Below are positions 21,340 to 32,852 of a DNA stretch of 64,000 nucleotides, piece by piece. Positions within the stretch are counted from its first letter, which is position 1. Each line of letters begins with the position of its first letter. This DNA comes from Drosophila persimilis (Eukaryota; Arthropoda; Insecta; Diptera; Drosophilidae). The stretch is taken from positions 14,034,501 to 14,098,500 of the forward strand of contig NW_020825294.1 in NCBI RefSeq assembly GCF_003286085.1, in the 5' to 3' direction. The position numbers and the translations under genes were made by a program. A model generated the notes under the pieces. The model had not been told where the DNA came from. It saw nothing but the letters and a program-made list of their open reading frames with translations, and searched no databases.

Positions 21340-22420
21340 GGACTGGGGTTGACTTCTCCTTTTTATACCCGATACTCAAAATGAGTATTTGGGTATATTA
21401 GTTTTGTGGTGTAAATGGATGTGTGTAACGTCCAGAAGGAATCGTTTCTGACCCCATAAAGTATGTATTTTCTTGATCAGCATCAATAGCCGAGTCCATT
21501 GAGCCCTGTCTGTCTGACCGTCCCTATCAGCGCTTAGTGCTCAAAGACGTCAAGAGCTAGAGCAACGACATTTTATATCCGGACTTCTGTGATATGTCAC
21601 TGTTACAAGTATATTTCAAACCTTTGCCCCGCCCACTTCCGCACCCACAAAGTTCGAAAATCTGTAGCATCCACAATTTTAAAGATACGAGAATGACAAT
21701 ATCTTCTAGACTGAAGAATCTGAACCAGACCTGATCATTATTATAGCCCGAATGAATACCAAATTCATTCTCTCTCGCTTTGTCTCCTGATCCACACTTT
21801 TTATGGTCGGCTTTGCCTATTTGTAAAAAATGAGCGCCTAGATCTCAGAGACTATAAGAGCTCGAGTAACCAAATTTGGTATCCACACTCCTGTGATATC
21901 GAACCTGCTCAAGTGTATTTCAGAATGTTGCCCCACCACCTTCTGCCCCCGCAAAGGACGAAAATCTGTCGTATCCACAGAACTCAGAGACTATTAAGGC
22001 TAGAGCAACCAAATTTGGTACCCACACTCCTGTTAGATCTCACTGTTACAAGTTTATTTCAAAATTTCGCCCCACCCCTTCCGCCCCACAAAGAACGATA
22101 ATTTTTGGCATTCACAATTTAGAAGATACGAGAAAATTAAAAACGCACAATCATAGAGAATGACCATATCTACCAGCTTGTCGAATCTGGGTTCGATCGT
22201 ACCATTATTACAACCAAAAGGAAGAAATCAGTTTTCAGTGGCTACGCAGCGCCCGACGACACGATCTGACTGATTTTCTGTTTCTCTCGCACGCACTCTT
22301 TGTCGTGTCGTTCAATATAAGTGCCGTCTGGTGGCATACTGGAGGATAGGCATACTGACTATGTATCGGGTATAAATGTAGAGTTGCGGTCGCAGCAGCA
22401 GCTAACGTTCCCCCTCGTTT
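21340..22420. repeat. DINE-1/INE-1-like repeat, copy 2, with internal ~140-bp repeats
   Basis: It matches 18610-19080 in its first half and shares the end motif (ATCGGGTATAAATGTAGAG, then GTTCCCCCTCGTTTA) with 19165-19230. It is longer because the middle has repeated modules of about 140 bases (about 21545, 21845 and 21990), each with CCAAATTTGGTA.CCACACTCCT or relatives and a CCGCCC..TTCCGC..CACAAAG tract. The same inverted TATACCCGATA/TATCGGGTATA ends are visible. Confidence 0.55.
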
Positions 22421-22807
22421 AGCTTAAAGTTATCATTGAAGAATATTCTTACAACTGCATTTTGGCAGATATGCATTTTTCCTATAGTACCAATATATGG
22501 AATATTTAGTTCTGCTATGCGGGTGATTTGGTCGGCTTTAAAAACGCAGTATCTCTGATCCCATGAAGAACCCCGTGTATACATATTATTGAACAGCAGA
22601 ATCGATATAGCGGTGCCCGTCAGTCCGCATGTTTCTACGCAAACTAGTCCCTCAGTTTTTCAGCTTTATATCTACAACTTTTCATAGATGCTTCGTTTTC
22701 ATTAATATCTATCGGAACACCCACGATCTGATCGTTTAATCAGATTGATAATCGTATGCATTTGACAGTCAATATAAAATAAGTAGAATTTCAATTTTAA
22801 TATATAT
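22421..22807. other. Npc1b: Intron sequence, no element recognised
   Basis: It lies between the repeat end and the Npc1b donor site. Only short open stretches without motifs are present. It probably includes original intron sequence. Confidence 0.4.
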
Positions 22808-22849
22808 TTTATGTGTGTACATAGTATATGAAGTCGTTAAATAACTTAC

Positions 22850-24239
22850 CTTGATGAGGACAGAAGTCTCCATTTTGTGGGCTATATTTGCAGCACGTAG
22901 ATGATAAAGACCAATCAAAATAATCATCAATCCAACTAGATGCAGGTCGAGCAATATATGTTGCGTTTGACTGTCTGCTCGCTAAATAAATTTGAGTTAA
23001 AACGCTATCATCATTGCAAAATCGACCTGAACAAACTGAATTTTGAACCAAACTTTTTTCATATGTTAAGTTACCTTTAAGGACAAAATACACTGGTGGA
23101 CCAATGTTAAGATGCTTATTCAATGATTTAAAATAATGAAGAACAAAGCTGTCTTCAGGCATAGCCAGTTCCTGATCTAGCCCAATATCAATCCTAGGGG
23201 CAATGGCAATACTAACACATAGCCAGGCAAAAAATATAATCATTACAAGAACTCTAACAATCTTTTTCATTAGAAATGGAACATAGACACTTTTAAAAAA
23301 TTTGTACAGAAGCCCTTCGCTGTTATTAATAATATCAGATTTTTTTCCTTTCAAAAAACAACATATGTCTAAACGATTTTCTTCTTTTCGTTTAGTATCC
23401 AAAGTAAATAAACTAACAAAGCAAGTAATTTGTAATAGGAAATCAATTATTAAGGCGATACCTGCATATAAAGCAAAAGCCTTTACAGCAGGCATATCAG
23501 ATAGGCCACCAAGAAAAAAACAAAAGCTTTCACTTAGAGAAGTTAGAAGCATACTTGGTCCAACACGACCCAAAATTCGTCCTATTTGCTGTTCATGCAG
23601 CTCATTGAGTTTTCGATGGTCTCTTTGATGAGTTTGAACAAGAATAAAAATGTTGTCGACTCCGACAGCTAATACTAAAAATGGTATTACTTCTACAATA
23701 ATTAGGGTAGCAGGAATACCCGCATATCCAAATATTCCAACAGAAGAAACTACTGAAGCTAATACTATAATAACACCACCTAAACCAAGTGTTATTTTAC
23801 TATCAATAAAAGTTCTATTAAATTCTTTAACATGGCCGAGCGATATTGCAATATACATAAACATAATTAAATATGAAACTAAAATTGTTAAAACATCTGA
23901 TCGGGATTCTCTATTTAACTCGTCTTCTATTGACCTCTCAGTTGTAAAAGCTATATCCATGAAGTCACTTATGTTGTTTTTTTTATAATTACTCATAAAC
24001 TCAACAAAAAAAGTCTCCCACCGCAGCGCATTTTGTAAATCTGTTCGTTTGTGATGATTTTTTACTAAAAACGTCAAAATTAAAGCATTTGCTAATTCGT
24101 ATTTTGTGTTTCCGGAAAGTTGCTCTCCGGGTCTTAAAAATCCACCTAAAGCAATTGCAGGATCTACAGGCCCACCATAAGGAGCCAAGCATAAATATGG
24201 ATTATTCGTGCATTGATATATCGCATCCAAATAAGTTAC
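22850..24239 (-). CDS. Npc1b: Niemann-Pick C1-like protein, central exon with sterol-sensing domain
   Basis: The exon carries 463 codons plus one base. On the minus strand it follows a TTTCCAG acceptor and ends at a GTAAGT donor. Codons 1-110 are the luminal domain before the first membrane block (YQCTNNPYLCLAPYGGP is typical of NPC1). Codons 115-282 form the sterol-sensing domain, five hydrophobic segments with the AVGVDN motif at 191-196 on the helix shared with Patched and RND transporters. The remainder is a linker, one membrane helix and the start of the cysteine-rich second luminal loop (CSGRFCND, CCKYSPQNGDFCP). No stop or frame break is seen. Upstream exons with the signal peptide and N-terminal sterol-binding domain are not in the window, so the intron to the right exceeds 39 kb unless an exon was missed. 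Confidence 0.9.
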
Positions 24240-24429
24240 CTGGAAATAAACAAAAATATTCCTATTAAACATTTCGTGAGATCTTTCTTTTTTTATTTAG
24301 AGTTGTATTTTATTTATAAAATAATAATAATAACAAAATTTGATGTTTACTATTACTTTTGGAGCAACTTATACAACAGTCAACAGTCAGGAAAAATTAT
24401 GATGATTTAAAAAAACAATAAAAATAAAT

Positions 24430-26210
24430 GCGTGTTATCAAGGTTGAAGAATTTGGAGGGGGAAATTATTTGGTTCAATTATCAGTTCAGGTTTCTAGAG
24501 GTAGAGGTCCTATTAGATCATCCTGTTGTGCAGGTCGACTGGGTGTATTCTGGCCAGCCTACGACGGTATCTTGTTCTCGCAAGACGCCTCGCCAGTATA
24601 TTAGGGTGGCTTCAGAGCTTACAAATATGGTTCTTGATTGTTGATAACATCACCAACAAGTGGTACGTTAAGGTCCTTGGGAATGTCCCGGTTACGGATA
24701 TACTACTCAGCTCCGGAGATCGTACGCAGAAATTTACTCTGGAATGTCATGATCCTCGCAAGGTTAGTTTTATCGGCAATCCCATATACCTGAATGCCGT
24801 ACTTCCAGGCAGGTGCTAGTATGGCTTTGTATATCATAACTTTGTTTTTTAATCTGAGATTGTTGCTTTGTTTAAATAGCCAGAACATTTTCTGGGCCTT
24901 ACCCACCAACTTGCTCCTCCTGACTGTCGAAAGTTAAACTGAATGCACTTCAGTGTAACTCCGAAGTATGTGTGATTCCTACGCTGCTCCACGAGTTTCC
25001 CAAGCATGAAGACACTAGGGCTAGAGCCCATTCTTAAAGTGTGCGACACCGCTGCACACTTATCAGGCTTCATGGAGATGTTCCATCGGCAGGCCCAGTT
25101 TTCAAATAGCTTGACGTATTGCTGTAGATTGTCTGTGGCATCATAATCACAGCTAGCCCTCGAGAGTACTGCTGTGTCGTCAGGAAATGTTGCCACCTTG
25201 AGGGTCTGCCCTGGTTGCCTTCAGACTGTAGAGGGATTTGGCATGTTGTGGGTAAATAAGCAGTACAGTGTCGGCCCAAGCACGCTGCCTTGCGGTGCTC
25301 CTACCATGATGGTCTTGGTCAAAGAAGTTACACCATCCTAGACTACACGGAACGTCCTCTCCGTCAGAAAGCTTTTGATAACTTCATACAACTGAGGCTT
25401 GAGCATCTCTTTGATTTTAGCGAGTCGTCTCTCGTGACAAACTCGGTCGAAAGCCTGCGAAATATCCAGGTAAACAGCTACTGTGTACAGCTTGTTTTGG
25501 AAGCCGTCTAGTCTGTGTTCCACTATCCTGTGTAGCTGTTTGGGTGTGCCGTGCTAAAGTCTGTACCCAAATTGGTAGTTTGGCAGGGCTGTTTTTACCA
25601 GCGGCGACAGTACCCTTCGTAGGATGCAGCGCTCAAACATTTTGCCAAAATTCGAAAAGATACTAATTGGTCTATGGTTACCTAGGTCTTCTTGTGGCTT
25701 TCCTGCGAAAGTATGCGAAAGTATGCTAATCTCAGCGACGCGTTAAAGATTAGCAACAGATACAGAATCGCTGTTTGGTAGCGCCTTTGCCACAACATTG
25801 TCAATCCTATCGTCGCCAGGGACCTTCTTGGACTTGAGTTTCTTTATGTCTTTCGAGATTTCTTGAAAAGTGATTGGCGCCACAGGGACCTCCATCTGGT
25901 GGGTCTCATTCAGCCTCTCAGAGACCATCATTGCTCTTCTACTAGATGTCGTCCGGAATGGTGTTATTCTTTCTTCCAAGTTCGTCGCAAAAGCCTCCAC
26001 TCTGTCCATTGCTGTTCTTGCCTATGAGCCGTCAGCCTTCCTTACCAGAAAGCGAGGTGTAGGTTGCCGCTTGTAGCGTCCGGTGGTCGATGTTTTTTCT
26101 GAAACATCCATGTTTTTGCAAGACACCCCACATTTTGTTTGAGAGAGGCTCTTGAATTTTTAATTAAACGACTACCTGACAGATTCTCGAGCTACGAAAC
26201 CAGAACTGTT
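24430..26210 (-). mobile_element. Jockey-clade LINE, ORF2 polymerase part
   Basis: Minus-strand pieces in order from the right are a pre-RT linker (ITFQEISKDIKKLKSKKVPG, 25743-26009), an RT palm piece (YLDISQAFDRVCH, 25338-25523), the catalytic-box region (FPDDTAVLSRA; normally YADD, here altered) and the thumb end (LAPAWKYGIQVYGIA...FLRTISGA, 24703-24909). The LRTI.GA and W.YGIQ.WG-type signatures are typical of the Jockey clade. Frames are broken and it is 5'-truncated at the LTR starting 26221. The 34700-36060 fragment may be the rest of the same insertion. Confidence 0.7.
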
Positions 26211-26220
26211 GCAAGAGTTG

Positions 26221-26437
26221 CCAGAGCTAAAAAACTTGTACCGCTTCATAACTTTTTCCGCTGCCTTCTTTTCGTTCTTCCTCTTCCTGGCCTATAGCTG
26301 CCGTTCGCCCTGATTAACCCTTTGCTCGGCGCTGTTAATGTTTGTGCTGTTAACGTCTGTGCTGTTAGGCGCAGTGATATTTAGAGCTGTTAGACGCAGT
26401 GATATTTAGAGCTGGCACTGCGGTTTCTGCCGTAACA
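26221..26437 (-). mobile_element. 3' LTR (partial) of the BEL/Pao element
   Basis: On the minus strand it begins TGTTACGGCAGAAACC at 26437, directly after a polypurine tract (GCGAAGGGGGGAA, 26438-26450). It matches 32975-33196 with few differences. The outer part of this LTR is missing, being replaced by LINE sequence at 26220. Confidence 0.8.
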
Positions 26438-26773
26438 TTCCCCCCTTCGCAAACTTCGTCGCTTGTGGTGATGTTTGCCAAACTTCTGGTTACGCCTTGA
26501 TCCATTAGTGGGTTCGTTGTCCTCACGTCTAACTTGGCCAGTTTAGCTATTGGCCGAGTTATCAGTCCAGATGCAGTGCGGATCACCGCGCTTCGGGCGA
26601 TCCCGTCCTTGGCTACTCGAAGGTCCATGATGACGCCTTTCCTCCACTGCACCTTGGGGCTTGTTTCGTCCGCTAGAACCACGACGTCTCCGAGTTGGAT
26701 AGGGTTGATTGGGGGTCCATGCCATTTGGTTCGTGGCGTCAGGCACGGTAGGTACTCCTTCAGCCATCGTTTT

Positions 26774-29735
26774 CTAAAGCTGTCCACGATCAAGCATAGC
26801 TCCTATTGCGCTGCTGTCGCTCTTTGCTGCCATCGAGCTGGTCTCTGCTCTCAGAAAGTGATTCGGTGTAAGTACGTCGGCTTCCGGACACTCCAACGGC
26901 ACGTAAGTCAGGGGTCGGGAATTTAGCATATTTTCTATCCTTGCTAGTGCTGTTCTCAGCACTGGTTCTTGTACGTGTGTCTCCTCTAATATTTCGGCTA
27001 GTATGGATTTCACCGATCTGATCATCCTTTCCCACGCACCTCCCATGTGGGGTGCTCCTGGGGGTATGAAGGACCATTCTATTTGCGGGTACTTGGTTTC
27101 CAGTTCGTTCGGTAGAATTCTTTCAATTTCTTCTCGTAGTAGGCGGCTGGCTCCTCGGAAGTTCGTCCCGTTGTCCGACACGATTCTCTTGGGGACTCCT
27201 CGACGGGCTACGAACATTTCCAACGTTAGCATGAAGGCGTCTGTTGACAGGGAGTTTGCCAGCTCGATGTGTACTGCTCGCACGGTGAGGCACGTGAATA
27301 GTACTCCCCATCGTTTCTCGCGTCGTCTTCCTACGTTTACCTCCAGTGGTCCGAAGTAGTCGATACCTGTGTTTGTGAATGGCAATTCGTTGATTGCTAG
27401 CCTCTCTGGTGGTAGGCTTCCCATCTCCGGCGCCTCTGGAAGCGCTCTTTTATTGCGGCATCTTTGGCAGGTTTTCGCTACGGCGCGAACTCTTGCTCGC
27501 AGTCCTGGTATGTGGTACAATTGTCGCATCTCGTTGACGACGATCTCGGTAAGCTGATGCTGAAACTTCCGATGGAAATAATCAATGAGAAGATTAGTGA
27601 CGTTATGTCCTCCGGGTAGAATTACTGGCCGTTTCAGGTTCCTCGTTATGCCGTACGCCTGTTTCATCGAGGTACGGCGATAATTTGTAGATCGAACTTT
27701 TCTTACTCACGATTCTTCCTTGTCGTAGAAGAGCCGTTCGCTTTCTTCGACCTGTTCATCCCAGCCTACGCCCGACCTCCACACGTCCTGCAGTATTATC
27801 TTTGCCTGTATAATATAGAACCCCAATAGTCCTAAGGGATCGAAGATGGTCATGACTGTACGTAGAATTGACCGCTTCGTCACAGTTTTCGTTTCGTCGT
27901 ATATGTCATTCCGAAACTTATTGACGAAGGTGAAGTAATCATTCCTTGGATGCCACCACATACCAAGCACTCGTTCTCGTCTTGTCGAGTCCGTCATCTC
28001 GATGGGTCGTTCTTGATGATCTCCATCTCCTGAGAGCGCTCTCATCACGGTGCTCGAGTAAGATATCCATCCTCTCATCTCGAAGCCTCCTTCTTTGTGT
28101 ATGTTCCTCACTGCCAGCGCTAGATGGACCATTTCGTCTTCTGAGTCACAGCTTTAGAGCCAGTCATCTATAAAGGTGTTGCGAAATATGGCCTCTACTT
28201 CCTCTCTTTGTTCCTTGATGAACCTTTCTGCGTTCCTATCTCTCACGTAGGTCGTTGCTGCTGGGGAACAAGAAGCACCAAAGGTCATTACGCTCATTAC
28301 GTACCTATCCGGTTCTCGACTGGTGTGACCATATCTCCAGAGAAACTGCTGTGAGCTTTGATCCTCCGAACGTATCCTAACCTGGTGAAACATTTCTCTA
28401 ATATCTCCACAGATGCCAATAGACTTCTCTCGAAAGCGCGATATTACTCCTACCAGCGATGGCAATTGGTCGGGGCCCTTTAGTAGCATTGAATTTAGAG
28501 CGATGCCTTCCACTTTGGCTGCTGCATCCCACACGAGTCATAATTTGCCTTTGTTCGGGTTCTTACTCACGAATACGGGCAGATACCAGGAGCGTTTGCC
28601 TTCGACCATTTCATCTTTTTTGAGTTTTCGGACGTAGCCGATGTCTTCGTACCTCTTAATCTGTTCGTTTACGAACTCTCGTAGCACTTTATCGCGTGTC
28701 ATACGAGATTCTAGGCACCGAAGTCGTCGCATTGCCATCTCTCTGGAAGAAGGAAGTTCCACGTTGTCGTACCGCCAGAGAAGTCCTGTCTCCCATCTCT
28801 TCATTTCGCTGCTAAACCTCGTGGAATTTTCCAGTATTGTTTTTGCTCTTTCGTCCTCTTTGGACCTGAGTGTGCCCTTCGCCATGTTTATGCCAACCGC
28901 GTCTAATGAGAAACTCTCTTTTACAAGAATGTCCAGCTGTGGGTGTTTATTACATTCGCATACGTGCATTACCCGCGGACTCGCTGGCCCGTCGCCCTTT
29001 CTGCGGCCATAAACAGACCACCCCAACCTTGACTTGGCGGCGATAAGTTCGGAATTCTCGCGTTCTTTGACAGTCAGTGGCACTCCAAGTTTCACGTTGT
29101 CCAATCCGATGATCAATGACGCTCTCACGTCCTTGTAGCTGACTATCGGTAGCTTTTCCAGGTGCGAATGGGATCTTAGGATTGAGTCGTCCAGCGTCTG
29201 CTTCGGCAGATCCAGGTTTTTTTACTGTTCTCACGTTTTGAAGCGTGAATCTGCGAGCCACATTGTCCCTTGGAGAGATCGCTAGGCTTATCCATTTGGA
29301 TTGAGATTCTCTCTGCGTGATGTCTCCAGTCCAGCGTAGGCATAGCTCGTCCGAGGGGCCATCGATACCTAGTTTTTCCGTTATCTCCGTCTCGATTAGG
29401 GTACAGGCGCATCCTTCGTCTATCAGTGCGAACACTTGCATTTGGCCGTTCGGTCCATACAATGTTAAGGGGACATATCTAAACAACGCAGCTTCGTTCT
29501 GCATCGTGTGCAGTACCGTAGTGCTTTCCTTCGGCCTATTCTCTACCCTAGAGCTTTGCTGGTTACTGTTGTGGAGGAGGAAATGGTGCTTTCTCGAGCA
29601 TCCGTCGACGGAACATACTCTTGTTGACTTACAGTGCCTTATAAAGTGTTTGCCAAGGCACCTCCAGCATAGCTTATTTTCTCTGACGAAGTTCCATCTA
29701 CCTGGCCCTTCTAGCTCCAGGAACTGCTTACAGTC
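26774..29735 (-). mobile_element. BEL/Pao pol region: protease, reverse transcriptase, RNase H, integrase
   Basis: Minus-strand landmarks from the right are CCHC knuckle CWRCLGKHFIRHC (about 29650), protease ALIDEGCACT (about 29410, variant active site), RT linker RLGWSVYGRR (about 29020), RT palm GDIREMFHQV and FIDDWL (about 28165-28420), and integrase zinc-binding CQRCRNKR with catalytic blocks GIDYFGPLEV, SDNGTNF and GGAWERM (26880-27420). Domain order and the long linkers are those of the BEL/Pao superfamily. Integrase in this family joins element ends to host DNA. It is a fossil, broken in a few places. Confidence 0.8.
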
Positions 29736-31203
29736 CACAGTGGGCCAGCGATCCCATTTTTTGACGTAAATTAAAATAATAAAGCTGGAGACTTCAAATT
29801 TTGTACACAAAATATTATCGACGTGTATATATATATATCTTAATTTTAGACCGATCCGACCACGCCCACACCAAACGCCCATAAAAGAAAAGATTCGCTG
29901 ATATTGATTTTTAACACGTAGTCCATTATAATAGAATATGTTATTAAAATTCTTAAAAATTAATATTTTTACACTTAAACTTAATACTTAGAGGGGGATG
30001 AATGTTGAAGTTTTTCAAAGTACAACGAATTTATAATTAATCTTCTCCTACATCCATTTCTATTGAAAATGAATTTTCATTATCGTAATCCGATTCGTCA
30101 CTTTCACACATACCAGAATAAGTATCAGTTTCTAGGGAAGCATTATTGTTATAATAAATATTTTCTCTTACTTTGTTGTAAGCTGGAAGAAGATCACACG
30201 ATTTGCTATTGCTGAGATTGCGAAAGTTGTTATATTGGCTTTTAGTTAATGAATTTTCAAGCAGATATGCTAAAGCCTCATCCGCCGTTAGTGTTACCGA
30301 CTCATTTTTTACGGTAAAAAGATTTTTCTTTACCGTATTGGGGTTTCTCGGAGTAAGAAATGTGTCTTTCAACGGGGTCCAGCATTTACATATTCAATTG
30401 GTGGGCGTCCAACTGATCTTGATGTTGAAGTCATGGAATTCGATGACGACGTTCTTTCAACTTTGATAACCATCTTGGACAAAAGCGATGAGTTATGCTT
30501 TTTCTTAAATGCTTCTCCCGCATTTTGCCAAATACTTTTTCTCCGTGCTTATTTTGTATGCCTTCAGTTCTTCGAAAATCCAACTCGAAAGTGCTGCGGC
30601 GATTCGATTATTCTCAATGTAAATACTGAGCAGCTTTTCATAAGTGAACTCCACCTCACCTACAAATAAATTAAAATACGCACACCGGCGCAAAATGGCG
30701 CAAAAACGAGTTTTAGGATTATTTTATACACAGTTTGCACTACAATATTACATAATTACTTTCTCGCACAATTGCGCACAAAATTAGTTATTGACCATAA
30801 AAGACGGGCACATTGGTTAAGTATTCTCTACCTTTGGACGACACAAATTAATAAAAACAAAAACATATTCAAAAACATGAGCACAAATGTGTTTAATATA
30901 AAAACTCTACATACCCTGGCCTTTCTTTTCCATTAATTTGATTTCAGTTTTTGAACTTAGTTTCAATTTGGTAAGCTCTCAAAGTAAACAAACAGTTTCC
31001 AGCGTTTTTTACTATCGATTGCAGGTTATCAAACAGCTGACTTTAAAACATTGCAAAAGGGCCAGAGATGCATTAAAACAAAAAAGATTTTTGATTTTTT
31101 TTAATTAATGTATATACTAATTAAATGTAAAATTAAAATTAAGTTTCATTGACATGCATTTTTTCGAATTAACGTCGAAAAATGGGGTCGCTGGCCCACA
31201 GTG
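29736..31203 (-). mobile_element. Transib DNA transposon, internally deleted, with terminal inverted repeats
   Basis: The left end reads CACAGTGGGCCAGCGATCCC, and the reverse complement of the right end reads CACTGTGGGCCAGCGACCCC. The inverted repeats agree at about 36 of 40 positions. The left heptamer is exactly CACAGTG, which is also the V(D)J recombination signal heptamer; Transib ends are known to resemble it. Flanking bases CAGTC (29731-29735) and CAGTA (31204-31208) fit a 5-base target-site duplication with one mismatch, the length known for Transib. The insert is 1468 bases. It encodes only an N-terminal transposase remnant, so it is non-autonomous. Confidence 0.75.
30037..30372 (-). 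pseudogene. Transib-like transposase N-terminal remnant
   Basis: A 111-codon frame. Its part ADEALAYLLENSLTKSQYNN, then a Pro-Ala-Tyr-Asn-Lys-Val stretch (LLPAYNKVRENI), resembles the helical segment common near the N-terminus of Transib-type transposases, where 'L....LSK.QY....P.Y..V..AK' recurs. Just upstream in a different frame (30375-30460) is SRSVGRPPIEYVNAGPR, like the GRP..F....RTKRRK basic stretch of those proteins, so a frame break separates them. The end is acidic, and no RAG1-like DDE core is present. Family recognition is from memory and moderate. Confidence 0.5.
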
Positions 31204-32700
31204 CAGTACTCCAATTTGTGGGCCCCATTGCACCTACGGCAGGGCGGTTGTGCGCTGCTATCATTGTGCACCATAAGCCGGACTCTTGGGTTCTTCTCCT
31301 TCGTGCAGACTTCTTTCTCGGATGCTACTGGCATCACGGTGCTTGCGCACGATGTGACTCGGAATAGCCAATCGTCGAAAACAGCGATATTTACCCTCGG
31401 AAGTCCAGCGCTTTGTCTGGCCCAATCCAGTTTTAAGTCGAATGGGAGTTTCTCCACAAGGTCACGAAGTAACATTGGGTCGTTCAGATAGGCGGACAGT
31501 CCTATCGCGTCAACAGTAGCGCGATAGTTTTCACCGACAGCGCCAGGCGCACTAGGCTTTCGATGCTGCTCGATTTCACAGACGGCTCCATTCTTAGCTT
31601 CGTCTGTAGGGTGTGATATATGGCCTCTGGTCGGCCATATAGCATTCGAAGAGTCTCGATGGCTAGTCGAACTGTTGCGGGCATCATTAATTTTCCTCGT
31701 ACTGCTTCCAAAGCGGCACCTTTCAGGCACTTTTGCAGCCTCATGAGATTCTCTTGATCGCTGAGTCCGAAGCGTTATGTAGATTGCTCGAAGTTTACTA
31801 TGAACATGTGCCATTCCTCGGGGTTTCCAGAAAAGCATGGTAGATCCTTGTTGATGACTTGTCTTGTGGCTATCTGGGATGCTGTCAAGCATCTCTCCGC
31901 CCCCGCTGGCGCGACCGCTTGATTACTCCCGTACGCGTACGGGTCCGAATATTTCGACTCGTACTTGGGTAATACTGTGCAGTCGGGGCGTGAATGAAGG
32001 GGTTTTGCCCATGCAGGTTGGTACCCGGCGCCGGTGCGGCCATTGGATGCCACATAGCGCCGACTGGCATTGTCTCGTTCGGATTCAGCCCAGTAGGCAT
32101 TCCAATCCGCGTTGCTTCCGTGGGTCCTGGCATGTGGACTCCGGTCCAGTTGGGAACTGCTCTGTCCCAGCCTCCGTTGGTTACCGTGGAGCTCATGAGG
32201 GCTCCTGCTTCCTCCAGGCAGTCTGGAATGCGTCGGGATGGAGCGCGTTCCCTCGAAGGCCGCGTACGTCGGCCTTCCTAATGCATCCGCTCTCTGCTGA
32301 GCGAACGTTTCCCAGTTATCTAAAAGGCTCGTTCTTGGTGAAAAGGCTTGATCCACCCCTCCTCCTTGGTTGGTATGCTCTGGTGCTTGATGGCTCGTCG
32401 GGGCTGTGGTGGACACGTTAGGTGTGGCCGTTGTTGCCGCCGAGATCACATCTATATATGTATCCCTAACGCGATGAGTTTCCCTTGCACCTCCCTCAGT
32501 CTCAGAACACGCACCAAGCATCTTTTCCGGCACATATATTTCTCCTAATCCACACGGGGTCTCACCGCCAGATTCCGACTGCTGACCTTTGACGCCGTCC
32601 ATTTTACTCCGGTGTCTTTTTTTGTACAGTCCTGGTTTGTGGTTATACACGAACCTCGTGTCGCTCGAATGTAAGAGATTAGCCTTTCTGCCCAACTGTA
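31204..32700 (-). mobile_element. BEL/Pao gag region
   Basis: Minus-strand frames contain the capsid-start signature DLPCFSGNPEEWHMFIVNFE near 31780-31850, the matching helical capsid (LVEKLPFDLKLDWAR near 31420) and a CCHC-type motif CRRCNGAHKLEYC just before the Transib insertion. Before the capsid lies a low-complexity Gly/Pro/Asn-rich stretch. It is a fossil, partly degraded. Confidence 0.7.
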
Positions 32701-32852
32701 TGAGGATATCTCACCTGCAAAGTCGAATCCCTCGTGACGCAGCTGACTGCGTCGCACGCCGATCTTCTTTCTGTCGGTCGTGATTATTCGACTTGCTCTC
32801 CGTTGAGCAGGAAAAGTTTTTTAGAATATTGCCGCGCCGGGCAACGCCTCCA

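Larger units (their letters stand above)
4183..22849 (-). other. Npc1b: Npc1b intron, 18.7 kb, transposon-filled
   Basis: This is the interval between the donor (GTAAGT, reading down from 22849) and the acceptor (TTTCAG, 4185-4183) of the two NPC1 exons. Both splice sites match consensus and the reading frame is preserved, so the gene appears functional. The intron is made mostly of CR1 LINEs, LTR-element fragments, Tc1 relics and DINE-1-like repeats in both orientations. Bases 4183-4920 hold no recognisable element. Confidence 0.8.

Noticed and set aside
21340-22420. DINE-1-like repeat read as an LTR
   Set aside because: The inverted TATACCCGATA ends and the DINE-1-type core do not fit TG..CA LTR structure, and no internal retroelement region adjoins it.
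23302-23988. Plus-strand frames of 108 and 112 codons
   Set aside because: Antisense to the sterol-sensing domain exon, which has a continuous conserved reading and splice sites.
26534-29769. Several 60-150 codon plus-strand frames
   Set aside because: They are antisense shadows of the BEL/Pao pol region, which carries clear motifs on the minus strand.
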